Assembly (NCBI RefSeq): GCF_004379255.2
Contig: NC_056049.1
Location: 10,462,063-10,526,062 of the forward strand
Origin: Salvia splendens
Taxonomy: Eukaryota; Streptophyta; Magnoliopsida; Lamiales; Lamiaceae
DNA length: 64,000 nt
Direction of reading: 5' to 3'
The position numbers and the translations under genes are program-made. The notes under the pieces were generated by a model. The model was not told where the DNA came from. It saw nothing but the letters and a program-made list of their open reading frames with translations, and searched no databases. Of the stretch, positions 1 through 10,049 are shown piece after piece; positions within the stretch are counted from its first letter, which is position 1, and each line of letters begins with the position of its first letter.

Positions 1-141
1 CACTGCTTTTTAATGGTCTAAGAAGACTAAAAGAAGTGAGATACCTGATAAGAAAATATCAGTGAGCATTGGTTAATTTTCCACTACTTGATTCTTTTTT
101 ACTTGTTTTGTTCATTACGTGAATGAATATTCATTAAATAG
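1..141. other. Intergenic AT-rich DNA
   Basis: No gene, RNA or recognisable element is seen here. The stretch is AT-rich and ends at the left border of a MITE. Confidence 0.6.
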
Positions 142-232
142 TACTCCATCTGTCCGCGAAATTTGTCCACATTTGACTTGACACGGGTTTTAAGAAATTG
201 TTTGACTTTGTGAAGAAAAGTGAGTGAAATAG

Positions 233-578
233 TGATACGATCCTATATCATAGGATATTCCAATTATTTAGTTTCCTATTTATTCACCATATCTTTCTCA
301 TTTATATTTAGATATTTGTTTCTTATTCAATAAGTTAGGGTAGTAGTATTCTAGTATTATAAATAGGAGAGATTATATCATTGTATCAATCAATCAATCA
401 ATGAAATATTTTCCCTAAACCTAGCTTGAGCAACAAGCGTAATTTTAGTTCTCTCTTTGCTGTCATCGGAACACGTCCGTGAAATAGCAAATCGTGACCT
501 TTCCTTCGAGCATGGTTCGATCACCTTATCACTCTGAGAAGTTAGTTAATTGCCTCGTTACGGAGAACGTCCGTAACA
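233..578 (+). repeat. 5' LTR of the non-autonomous element
   Basis: This 346-bp repeat begins TGATACGATCC and ends CGTAACA. It holds a TATA-like block (TATAAATAGG, about 358-367) and a CAAT-rich run (AATCAATCAATC) just downstream, which fit a promoter and transcript start. It pairs with 2245-2613, with a few substitutions and a different number of CAAT repeats. Confidence 0.85.
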
Positions 579-1038
579 ACTGGTGCTTTCATCCTGTGAA
601 AATCCTCCGTCTTCGTCATCCATATTCCCAAAATACATCACCAATATCAAAAATAAAAAAATTCAGTCACAGCACCTGCCTGATCACCTCCCACTGTCGA
701 GCTTCACCGCCGCCGTTCAACGTCATCGTGTTACGCAACTACACCGAAGTGGGGCGTTATGAACAACTATTCGATCATTTGGATGCCGTTATCTCCAGGT
801 TGGAAACATGTTGTGACCAAATCGAAGGGCGTAGGACAAACTTGGTTGCGTCTAAAGCAACGTATGCGTACAACAGGCGTGCTACAGTTCCCGCAGAGAG
901 ATTCGCACTAGTCCGCTGCCGGATCTACCGCCTTAGCCGGCTCAAGACCTGCCGTACTATTCGCTGCCTCCCTGGGACCCTCCGGGCCATCTGCAACAGT
1001 TCGGTCGGGCCGCATATGAGCCGCTACCTGCTCGTCGG

Positions 1039-2214
1039 ATGTCGCACCACCCTGGTCGCCGAAATCCAATGAGATTTCCCCCCTATGAACAGCCGGAACC
1101 CTGCCGACGACAACACAACACATGTGCGTCCAATCAGCCTACATGCCGGAAGACACAGGGACAACGCACTTTCCGTGGGTACTCGGCATATGAACAACCC
1201 CTGCCTAGTTGCTGGGATCCGCCGAGAAGGTGGCAGCCGCAGCGGGAATCAGCCACACCCTATGGGGCGCCGACTTACGGACCACCTACCTGTTGGGACT
1301 ATCGCGTGCAACAAGGATGCCAAGCATATGATCAACAACACCCCACATCAGGTCCATTGGAATTGAATGATCCGATTTCTGATTTTGCAACTATCGGTGA
1401 CGGAGGGGGTGATTCCATATTTTATCGTGATGATTATTGGGACTCTGATGAATATGAAGTTAAAAAGCGACCTTGTCATTATAGGAGACATAGTAATGAG
1501 CGAGATGAGAAGTTGTTCGATCTTAATGGGTTATCGAGGCAACAAGATGGTGACTTTGCTCTTGAACATAAGAGAACAAAGTTGCTTGCTTTCAACCTAA
1601 AGAACAGAGAATAAGAGATCAACAAAAAAAATTTGGGGCTGCTCGAGAAAGAGGAAAAGGATGAACCTCACTGATCTAGTTTAGAGGCGAAAGAAACTGA
1701 TTCCAGTGTGTTGACTGCAGGCAAAAGAGAGAGCGTGGAGATTCAGAGCCTTGTTGATGAGCACAAGGTTGGGTTTGTTATAAAACAACAGGACAATCAA
1801 GTAGAAACGGAAGAGAAGCGAATGTTGTTTGAGGATGAGCTTCCATTAAAAACGGAAGAATTGGTTACGAAAGGAGGGGCTCACACGAGTTTGCAAGCAC
1901 TTGCTTGTGTCTGTGTGGATGTGAATGTCAGTGATATTATAAGCATGAATCCTCGATTACCATCGCTCGACGCCGATGCAAGGTTGATTCCTCCGCTCAA
2001 TGACACGCCATGTTTGAGCATTCTGAGAGGCATGAACAAGCTTTTCGTTTTGGCATGGAATTTTGCCAACAAAATTGGGTCTCCTTTGTTTATTTTTTAC
2101 AAAGGTGATAAAGGGACACATTCAGCTGTTCGATACATGTTTGATCAAGGAAGAGACGCCTTGCTAAAGCTTTTGCTTTCAACTCTCATCAATGGTTCGT
2201 GGTTCGCACCTTGA
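1039..2214 (+). pseudogene. Degenerate Gag-like reading frame
   Basis: One frame runs here, broken by TAA at 1612-1614 and TGA at 1672-1674. The first part is rich in Pro, Tyr, Arg and Trp, with repeated blocks such as YEQP and WDPPRR. The second part (about 1708-2214) is more ordinary in composition. No zinc knuckle, protease DTG or polymerase motif is visible. A different frame upstream (about 745-930) reads as a short coiled-coil-like stretch and could be a shifted N-terminus. Its place between primer site and polypurine tract suggests a structural (Gag) protein or a chimeric non-autonomous frame. I do not recognise the product. Confidence 0.45.
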
Positions 2215-2244
2215 GGACAAGGTGAATTTTAACCGTGGGGGAGT

Positions 2245-2613
2245 TGATACGATCCTATATCATAGGATATTCCAATTATTTAGTTTCCTATTTATTCACC
2301 ATATCTTTCCCATTTATATTTAGATATGTGTTTCTTATTCAATAAGTTAGGGTAGTAGTATTCTAGTATTATAAATAGGAGAGATTATATCATTGTATCA
2401 ATCAATCAATCAATCAATGAATCAATTAATGAAATATTTTACCTAAACCTAGCTTGAGCAACAAGCGTAATTTTAGTTCTCTCTTTGCTGTCATCAGAAC
2501 ACGTCTGTGAAACAACAAATCGTGACCTTTCCTTTGAGCTCGTCGAAGGTTCGATCACCTTATCACTCCGAGAAGTTAGTTAACTGGCCTCGTTACGGAG
2601 AGCGTCTGTAACA
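2245..2613 (+). repeat. 3' LTR of the non-autonomous element
   Basis: This is the direct copy of 233-578, starting TGATACG and ending GTAACA. It is 369 bp, slightly longer than the 5' copy because of extra CAAT units. Its last bases ACA are also the start of the ACAAA target site used by copia A. Confidence 0.85.
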
Positions 2614-2615
2614 AA

Positions 2616-3706
2616 TGTAGAAATCATGGTATTTTGACCAAATAATAAATATGACGAGACATTTAATTTTGTGAAATTAAATGACATAGCGTCGATCTAC
2701 ATTTTACGTAGATAAATGTAGTATATTAACTTTCTCAAATCCGATTTCCGGTGAGTGAGAAATAGTGGATTAAAGTCGGGCATAATTAGCTTTTATTAAA
2801 GCTTGGAGTTGGAGCTTAGGGAATAATTAACTAGTGTTAATTATCCCACATTGGAGGATTAACACATCTTTTAATGTGTATAAATTAAGTGACTTTATGT
2901 TACTTAATAATTATAGTGGACCAAGATGGGTGAAAGAGCCCACACGCGCGCACACGCGCGCCGCAGCCGCCGCCCGCCCGCCCGAGCCCGTGCCCGCACT
3001 CGCGGTCGCGGGCCGCGGGCCTCGGGCCCGGGCCCGATCCCGATCCCGATCTCGATCTCGATCTTAGACTTGGATCTTGGCAATTGGTGTTTGGGTGGTC
3101 TTTGGGCTTGGGGCTTGGCCCAAACTATTCTTTTTGGACCACCGCCGAGTCAGCAATCCAAGTGGCTTGACACATCGTAAAGCGAGGCACAGTCACGGCT
3201 GCCACGTGAGAAATCCACACGCTCCACACACGGGTGGCACACTCCAGCGACACGCCTGTAACCGACGTCGGTTACGAATTTGCCATGATGAGCCTTCAAT
3301 GGCTGGTTGACCCTGCATGGTGGCTTGGCCTATAAATAGGCTAGCCATACCACTGCATTAGGACACACATACAAGCATTCTGCATCATAAGCTCTCTCCC
3401 TCTCTCTGCATTGTTTTCTGTCGAAGCTCTGCCCTCTCCTCCATCCCGTTCGCCGGAGCTCTACTGATTGCGGTGCTGCATCAATAGAGACGTAGCCGTT
3501 TTACCTTTGGGGACGACACGCCAAACCGAAGAGCACTACCGGGGCGTATCTCGTCTTGCGGGAAGAGGCCTCCTCGACTCGGCTAATCATACTGGTTTAG
3601 TAGTTTCGATTCTACGTTGTAATTTTTAAGTTCAGTTCCTCCTTTTCTTTTCTTTTGGGTTGTATTACGCCCGGTTCTGTTATCTCTTGTAATCCAGAAA
3701 CCAACA
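2616..3706 (+). repeat. 5' LTR of copia A
   Basis: It starts TGTAGAAATCATGG and ends CCAACA. Inside is a GC-rich stretch (about 2938-3062) that includes a CCGATC/TCGATC microsatellite. A TATA box lies at 3331-3338, followed by the probable transcribed leader. The segment TATCTCGTCTTGCG (3547-3560) is the exact reverse complement of the sequence next to the LTR end (3709-3722). Confidence 0.9.
3331..3338 (+). promoter_or_regulatory. TATA box in the copia A 5' LTR
   Basis: TATAAATA lies in the near-palindrome GGCCTATAAATAGGCTAG. The same arrangement recurs at 9487 in the 3' LTR and, inverted, at 29471-29480 (copia C) and about 24063-24073 and 28523-28533 (copia B). Transcription would start some 30 bp downstream. 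Confidence 0.7.
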
Positions 3707-3722
3707 ATCGCAAGACGAGATA
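3707..3722 (+). promoter_or_regulatory. Atypical primer-binding region of copia A
   Basis: The bases after the 5' LTR are AT and then CGCAAGACGAGATA. This is not the usual plant copia primer site (TGGTATCAGAGC, for initiator tRNA-Met). It is a perfect 14-bp reverse complement of LTR positions 3547-3560. The equivalent sites of copia B (28127-28139) and copia C (29097-29110) behave in the same way. Self-priming is inferred; the complementarity is read directly. Confidence 0.6.
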
Positions 3723-3795
3723 ACTTGCCTTTGAAGGGATTTGGACCTTTTAAACTGAACTTAATTATTTCGAAACTTAAACACCTTTGCTGGAG

Positions 3796-4476
3796 ATGTC
3801 GACGGAATCTAACACCACTGCTGCCGCCACCACCGCCGCCATTCCTTCCACCATGGCGACCACTGGACCGGTCAACACGTCGTCGATTCCAACGATGATG
3901 CCCACTCCCGGGCGCTATCCCTCTTCATCAACAACCCCTTGGGAGTTCGTTAACCCCCTTGGGCTCACTGGTGGATCCACCTCGAGTGGATCGGTTGGTT
4001 CCACTTTTAGTGGTTCCTTCGGATCCTTTAATGGATCGAGTGTTGGGGCCTTCGGGCCTCACACGAATGCTGGGGCCTTCGGGTCTCATGCGAGTGCTAG
4101 TCCCTTCGGGGATAGCACGTTCATGGCGGGCTCTATGCCTAACATGAATGGTGGGGGCCCTATGCCCAACCATGTTGTTGGCTCCTTCGGGGGCAACGGA
4201 ATTGGTTCCTTCCAAGGACCAACTGCGGCACCTTTGGCACCAAGAATGATGCCACCGGCCGAGAAACCACCCAAGTTTGGAGGATCAGACTTCAAGAGGT
4301 GGTATCAAAAGATGTTGTTCTACTTGACAACATTGGGCGTCGCCAACTTCCTCACAGAGAACGAGCCGCCCGCGCCAAGCGACCAAGAGACTAGGCTCGA
4401 AGTCATGGCGGACTATGAAGCTTGGAGAAAAGGGGATTATCTATGTAAAATTTTTTATTTTAAGTGCATTAGATGA
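3796..4476 (+). pseudogene. gag: Gag N-terminal part (copia A)
   Basis: The start is the ATG at 3796 (MSTESNTT). The first 140 residues are low-complexity: Thr/Ala-rich, then Gly/Ser/Phe repeats of the GSFGS and GAFGP kind. Around residue 150 it enters the retrotransposon capsid-like region (KFGGSDFKRWYQKML). The frame is lost near 4447-4456 at an A/T run. Compared with the matching part of copia C this copy has one extra base there, after which Gag continues in the next frame. Gag would form the virus-like particle in the cytoplasm. Confidence 0.85.
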
Positions 4477-6763
4477 TAGCCTCTACAATGTATACTCCAA
4501 TGTAAACACATCTAAACAAATGTGGGAAAGCCTAGAAAAGAAGTATATCATAGATAATGCTGCAGGCACCGAGAACGTCATAGTAGCCAAATTCAATGAC
4601 TACAAAATGGTCGATTCTCGTCCTATTATGGAGCAAGTCCAAGAGCTCCAAATGATCATCCACTCCTTAGTGGCTGAAGGGATGACCTTGCCCGATAAGT
4701 TCCTAAGGTGCACGATCATTGACAAGCTCCCTCCAAGTTGGAAGGACTTCAAGAGTTATCTCAAGCACAAGCGAAAGCAGATGACCCTTGAAGACTTGAT
4801 CGTGAAGTTGCGCATTGAGGCCGACGTGCGCAAAAGTGATCAAAAGCCTAAGGGCTTCACCCCAAATGAAGCCAAAGCCAACCTGTTGGAGCGGGGCGGT
4901 CCCTCCAACAAACGCCCTCGCCCAAACCGTCCAAACGACAAAGGGAAGGGAAAGCAGCCTTCAAAGAAGTTTGAAGGCGACTGCTACAAGTGTGGCAAAC
5001 CAGGCCACTTTGCTAAAGACTGCCGCAGCAAGAAGAAGAAGCCGGCAGCCCACGTCGTTGAGAAGGAGTTCAAAGACTGGGATGAGAACGACCTCATTGC
5101 AGTGGTCACTGAAGAGGTTAACCTTGTTGATAACAAGGGAGGCTGGTACATCGACACCGGCGCTACTGCTCATGTTTTCTCCGACAGGAGCAAGTTTGCC
5201 TCCTACACGGCTGTTGAAGGAAGGAAAATCAACATGGGGAATCAAGCATCGTCTGAAATCCTCGGCGTTGGCAACGTGATTCTCATGATGACGTCTGGCG
5301 TCACAATCACTTTGAAGGATGTGCTGCATGTCCCGGACATCCGCAAGAACCTAGTGTCAGGATCAATACTAGTTAATAAGGGGTTTAAACTTGTATTTGA
5401 GTCTGATAGGTTTGTCTTGTATAAGTTTGGAAAATCCCTCGAAAAAGGTTATGTAACCGATGAGCTTTTCAAGCTTAGTGTAGCAACTCGCAGTGTTGCA
5501 AAGCCATTGGCTAATAATAATAAAGCATCTACTTCCTCTTATTTGACCGAGTCTTCAAATTTGTGGCATTGTAGATTGAGACATGTAAATTCAAAAGCCA
5601 TTAAAAGATTAGTAAATTTAGATTTACTAAAGGCTAATGAATTAGATATCCAAGATAAATGTGAAATTTGTCTTGAAGCAAAAATGACTAAGTTGTCGTT
5701 TCACTCGGTTGAACGAAGCACAAAATCCCTTGAATTAATTCACACGGACGTATGTGATTTAAAGATGGTGCAAACTAGATGTGGTAAAAAGTACTTTATC
5801 ACTTTCATAGATGATTGCACAAGATATTGCTACATTTATCTTTTAAGAAGTAAAGATGAAGCAATAGAGGCGTTCAAAAATTATAAGAACGAAGTTGAGA
5901 ATCAACTTGGTTGTAAAATCAAAATGATTCGAAGCGATAGAGGAGGAGAATATGTAGCCCCGTTTGAGGAGTTATGCAACGCAAGTGGTATAATTCATCA
6001 AACAACTGTTCCATATTCACCACAATCTAATGGTGTTGCAGAACGCAAAAATCGAACTCTAAAAGAGATGATGAATGCACTACTTCTAACTTTAGGATTA
6101 CCACATAACATGTGGGGGGAAGCTGTCTTGACAGCCAACTATATCCTGAATAAGATCCCTCTCAAAGGAAAAGATGTCACTCCTTATGAGTTGTGGAAGG
6201 GAAGGAAGCCATCCTACAAATACCTCAAAGTGTGGGGGTGTTTGGCAAAGGTGATGGTTCCTCCGCCCAAAGAAGTTACGATCGGACCTAAGACGGTTGA
6301 TTGCATCTTCATTGGATATGCACTTAACAGTAGTGCATATCGATTTGTTGTTCACAAGTCTGAAATATCGACTATCACAGTAGGAACAACAATTGAGTCG
6401 AGGAATGCTGTATTTCTCGAAAATACATTTCCTTGCAAAGACAAGGAAAAGGTCTCAACCAATTCTGAGACAAGAATTGAAGAAGCCACTAGTTCTAAAC
6501 CAGTGGAAGAAGAAGCCACTAGTTCTAAATCAGCAGATGCGGAACCTGAATCGCGCAAGCGTGCAAGGCCCGATCCAAAAGTTACAGTACTAAGACGTGG
6601 TAATAGAGTCAGAACACCAAAAACTTTTGGTCCTGACTACATTGCTTTCATGTTGGATGAAGAACCAACATCGATAAAAGTAGCCTTTGCTGGCCCAGAC
6701 GGGCTGCTTTGGAGAGAAGCTGTTCAAAGCGAAATTGATTCAATTTTGCTAAACCACACTTGA
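4415..6763 (+). pseudogene. pol: Gag C-terminus, protease and integrase (copia A)
   Basis: This is one open frame. It holds the rest of the capsid region, then a CCHC zinc knuckle, CYKCGKPGHFAKDC (4982-5023), in a basic context. Next is the aspartic protease with its DTG (5153-5161), then the integrase: an HHCC zinc domain (LWHCRLRHVN ... CEICLEAK) and the catalytic D, D and E in [14 protein letters not shown] and AERKNRTL. The GKRP-like C-terminal tail follows. The frame ends at TGA 6761-6763, where the related copia B has a Trp codon, so this is a nonsense mutation inside the polyprotein. The protease processes Gag-Pol and the integrase inserts the cDNA. Confidence 0.9.
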
Positions 6764-6985
6764 GTGTTGGTAGATCTACCTGAAGGTGCGAAACCTCTAG
6801 GTTGCAAATGGGTACTTAAAAGGAAATTTAAGGCCGATGGAACAGTGGATAAGTATAAAGCCCGATTAGTAGTAAAGGGTTTTAAACAAAAGGAAGGACA
6901 TGACTTCTTCGATACCTATTCACCTGTAACAAGGATTTACATCTATCCGAGTGCTTCTCGCTATTGCTGCATTGCACAATCTTGA
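6764..6985 (+). pseudogene. pol: Reverse transcriptase N-terminal part (copia A)
   Basis: This continues the same frame after the stop and starts with the conserved [17 protein letters not shown] block. It ends shortly after SPVTR, where bases differ from copia B near 6935-6945 and the frame changes. Alone it has no catalytic residues. Confidence 0.85.
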
Positions 6986-7850
6986 GATTCATCAAACGGA
7001 TGTAAAGACCGTGTTTCTAAATGGTGAACTAGAAGATGAAATCTATATGGAACAACCCGAATGGATTGTAGTACCTGGACAAGAGAAAAAGGTATGCAAG
7101 CTAGTAAAATCTCTATATGGATTGAAACAAGCGCCATTGCAGTGGCACTTGAAGTTTGATAATGTGATGTTATCAAATGGGTTTAAAATCAACGAGTGCG
7201 ACAAATGTGTCTACATCAAGAGCACTAATAACGGTCATGTTATAGTGTGTCTCTACGTTGATGATATGTTAATCTTGGGTAGCAACACTCAAGTAATTAA
7301 CGATACAAAGGCCATGTTAAAGAGAAACTTTGACATGAAAGACATGGGTCTAGCCGATGTAATTCTTGGAATGAAGATTCTAAGAACGAATGATGGAATC
7401 ATCTTAACACAATCACATTATGTTGAGAAGATATTGAATAAATTCAAAGCCTATGATGGCGCGCCGGTTAAGACTCCAATTGAACTCGACGTTCACTTGA
7501 GCAAAAATAAAGGCGAGCCCGTTGCACAAGAAGAGTATGCACGGGTCATCGAGTGCATTATGTACTTGACTAATTGCACTCGACCTGACATTGCTTGTGC
7601 CGTGAACAAGTTAAGTCGTTACACGAGCAATCCAAGCACAGAGCATTGGAGAGCTCTTGTGATGGTTTTGAGATATTTAAAACACACTCAAAATCTTGGG
7701 CTACACTTCTCGAGATACCCCCGATACTTGAAGGGTACTGTGATGCCAATTGGATATCCGATAATAGAGACTCACTTTCAACAAGTGGATATGTCTTTAC
7801 TATTGGGGGTGGTGCTGTATCGTGGAAATCCACAAAACAGACATGTATAG
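6951..7850 (+). pseudogene. pol: Reverse transcriptase core (copia A)
   Basis: The first catalytic Asp lies in QTDVKTVFLNG ([10 protein letters not shown] in related elements). SLYGLKQAP follows, then the active-site YVDD at 7254-7265. After the RT the connection domain runs to SRYPRY, where a frameshift near 7725-7735 moves the reading to another frame; the last 40 or so residues here are out-of-frame noise. RT copies the element RNA into cDNA in the particle. Confidence 0.9.
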
Positions 7851-8203
7851 CCCGATCAACAATGGAATCGGAGTTCATTGCCTTGGATAAGGCTGGTGAG
7901 GAAGCCGAGTGGCTTAAGAACTTCCTTGAAGACATTCCATGTTGGTCTAAGCCAGTGCCACCAGTGCTGATCCACTGCGATAGCCAAGCGGCTATTGGAA
8001 GGGCAAACAATGGTTTCTATAACGGTAAGTCTCGACATATACGTCGACGACATAACACCGTGAGACATTTGATCACAACTGGCGTGATTACAATTGACTA
8101 TGTGAAGTCAATAGATAATCTAGCGGATCCGCTAACCAAAGGGTTAAACCGTGATCAAATGAATAAGTTGCTAGAGGGAATGGGTTTGAAATCCACAAAC
8201 TAA
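7595..8203 (+). pseudogene. pol: RNase H domain (copia A)
   Basis: The real coding part begins near 7730 with [10 protein letters not shown]. The catalytic acidic residues are in YCDANW (Asp), TMESEF (Glu) and [10 protein letters not shown] (Asp). It ends with the typical copia tail [20 protein letters not shown] and a TAA at 8201-8203. RNase H removes the RNA strand during reverse transcription. Confidence 0.9.
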
Positions 8204-8766
8204 AGAATTATCATAGCGGTAACCCAACCATGATGACTGGAGATCCCAAGAACTTGGTTCAAAGGGACAACTAAGCTATAAGAGTTTATGAGAAACACTC
8301 AACTATATCTATTCCCTAGAGAGCATTAGAGTGTTGGAGAACTTGCCTAGTGGTAAAGGCCAAGTCTATGACTTCTAATGGTTCTTAAGAATCTCAAAGA
8401 GATGGAGTTCTCAAAGAGACCAAGTATGGCAAGGTACTTGACTAAGAATCACCTATGTAAGTGTGAAAGTGTGGTCGCTTCATAAAACACACTTATGAAT
8501 CCAAAGTGGTGTCCAAGATCGCAATGGACACAAAATGTGAGAACCGATGAGGTTGAGGTGTTTAAGCGTTAACACCATTGTCTCGGTGCACGCCGTGGGA
8601 GATTAGTTCAAAGCATCGCGCTACTAAGCCGCCTGTGTATCCGATGGTGTCGACTATGGAGGGTTCAAAGTCAACAACTACCTATCCTTATGCTTATATA
8701 CCTCTCGAGGGTTGAGCTTGTGTCTGCATGCATATGCATTCGGCTATTTCCACTCATGTGGAGGAT
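8204..8766 (+). other. Conserved 3' untranslated region and polypurine tract (copia A)
   Basis: This is noncoding DNA between pol and the 3' LTR. It resembles the matching part of copia B (24185-24766, inverted), for example the GGTAACCCAACCATG block near 8220, so it has been kept for longer than chance would allow. A short polypurine tract, TGTGGAGGAT (about 8757-8766), abuts the LTR and would prime plus-strand synthesis. Confidence 0.65.
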
Positions 8767-9863
8767 TGTAGAAATCATGGTATTAAATATGCCCGGTCAA
8801 TGGATTTTGACCAAATAATAAATGTGACGAGACATTTAATTTTGTGAAATTAAATGACATAGCGTCGATCTACATTTTACGTAGATAAATGTAGTATATT
8901 CACTTTCTCAAATCCGATTTCCGGTGAGTGAGAAATAGTGGATTAAAGTCGGGCATAATTAGCTTTTATTAAAGCTTGGAGTTGGAGCTTAGGGAATAAT
9001 TAACTAGTGTTAATTATCCCACATTGGAGGATTAACACATCTTTTAATGTGTATAAATTAAGTGACTTTATGTTACTTAATAATTATAGTGGACCAAGAT
9101 GGGTGAAAGAGCCCACACGCGCGCACACGCGCGCGCCGCCGCCGCCGCCCGCCCGCCCGAGCCCGAGCCCGTGCTCGCGCTCGCGGGCCTCGGGCCTGGG
9201 CCCGATCCCGATCTCGATCTTGGACTTGGATCTTGGCAATTGGTCTTTGGGTGGTCTTTGGGCTTGGGGCTTGGCCTAAACTATTCTTTTTGGACCACCG
9301 CCGAGTCAGCAATCCAAGTGGCTTGATACGTCGTCAAGCGAGGCACAGTCACGGCTGCCACGTGAGAAATCCACACGCTCCACACACGGGTGGCACACTC
9401 CAGCCACACGCCTGTAACCGACGTCGGTTACGAATTTGCCATGATGAGCCTTCAATGGCTGGTTGACCCTGCATGGTGGCTTGGCCTATAAATAGGCTAG
9501 CCATACCACTGCATTAGGACACACATACAAGCATTCTGCATCATAAGCTCTCTCCCTCTCTCTGCATTGTTTTCTGTCGAAGCTCTGCCCTCTCCTCCAT
9601 CCCGTTCGCCGGAGCTCTACTGATTGCGGTGCTGCATCAATAGAGACGTAGCCGTTTTACCTTTGGGGACGACACGCCAAACCGAAGAGCACTACCGGGG
9701 CGTATCTCGTCTTGCGGGAAGAGGCCTCCTCGACTCGGCTAATCATACTGGTTTAGTAGTTTCGATTCTACGTTGTAATTTTTAAGTTCAGTTCCTCCTT
9801 TTTCCTTTCTTTTGGGTTGTATTACGCCCGGTTCTGTTATCTCTTGTAATCCAGAAACCAACA
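8767..9863 (+). repeat. 3' LTR of copia A
   Basis: This is the direct copy of 2616-3706, starting TGTAGAAATCATGG and ending CCAACA. It has the TATA box at 9487 and the TATCTCGTCTTGCG segment at 9703-9716. It differs from the 5' LTR in the GC-rich microsatellite and by about 20 extra bases near its start. Confidence 0.9.
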
Positions 9864-10049
9864 ACAAATAGTTAGTGGAATGTATGTTCCATATTTATAT
9901 ATTAGTTCTATAATAGAATTTGAGTGTAATGAGTTAGTGAAGAACTATTTACCAAAAATGGAAAAAAGCAAAGTGAACAACATTTTGCGGAAGAATCGAA
10001 ATAGAAAAAGTGGACAACATTTCATGGACGGAGAGAGTACTTCATTGTC

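Larger units (their letters stand above)
233..2613 (+). mobile_element. Non-autonomous LTR retrotransposon
   Basis: Two near-identical direct repeats (233-578 and 2245-2613), each starting TG and ending CA, enclose a 1.67-kb internal region. A possible primer-binding site, TGGTGCTTTCAT, starts at 581 just after the 5' LTR. A polypurine tract, GTGGGGGAG (2235-2243), lies just before the 3' LTR. The 5-bp target duplication is AATAG: it is intact at 228-232, while the right copy is split into AA (2614-2615) and TAG (9869-9871) by the copia element inserted there. No protease, RT, RNase H or integrase motif was found, so it must have moved using enzymes from another element. The superfamily is uncertain; the tail before the polypurine tract looks gypsy-like. 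Confidence 0.85.
2616..9863 (+). mobile_element. Ty1/copia retrotransposon (copia A), defective
   Basis: This 7.25-kb element has LTRs of 1091 bp (2616-3706) and 1097 bp (8767-9863) and a perfect 5-bp target duplication ACAAA (2611-2615 and 9864-9868). Coding order is Gag, protease, integrase, RT, RNase H, the copia order. It is inactive: a one-base insertion in gag, a stop where Trp is expected near 6761, and frame changes near 6940 and 7730. The LTRs differ by substitutions and indels, for example about 20 bp near 2636 missing from the 5' copy, so the insertion is not recent. It sits in the 3' target duplication of the older LTR element. The lineage within copia was not assigned. Confidence 0.93.
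144..10037. mobile_element. Stowaway-like MITE split by nested LTR elements
   Basis: The left end (144-170, CTCCATCTGTCCGCGAAATT) and the right end (10010-10037, inverted GGACGGAGAGAG) are imperfect inverted repeats of the Stowaway/mariner CTCCCTCCGTCC type. Each is flanked by TA (142-143 and 10038-10039), the usual target duplication of this family. Only 144-232 and about 9869-10037 belong to the MITE, so the unbroken copy was about 258 bp with no coding capacity. The rest is a later LTR element that itself received a copia insertion. Ends and TA flanks are read directly; the family call rests on the known Stowaway end consensus. Confidence 0.75.

Noticed and set aside
579..592. tRNA-iMet primer site for the first LTR element
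   Set aside because: The sequence TGGTGCTTTCAT starts like a primer site but does not match TGGTATCAGAGC. The tRNA is left unassigned.
494..1072. A 192-codon frame as a gene
   Set aside because: It starts inside the 5' LTR and crosses the primer-binding region. Only a short central part could be coding, and it is out of frame with the later Gag-like sequence.
2926..3180. Arg/Pro/Ala-rich frames in the copia LTRs (also near 9073-9326)
   Set aside because: They are produced by the GC-rich microsatellite within the LTR and are found in several frames at once.
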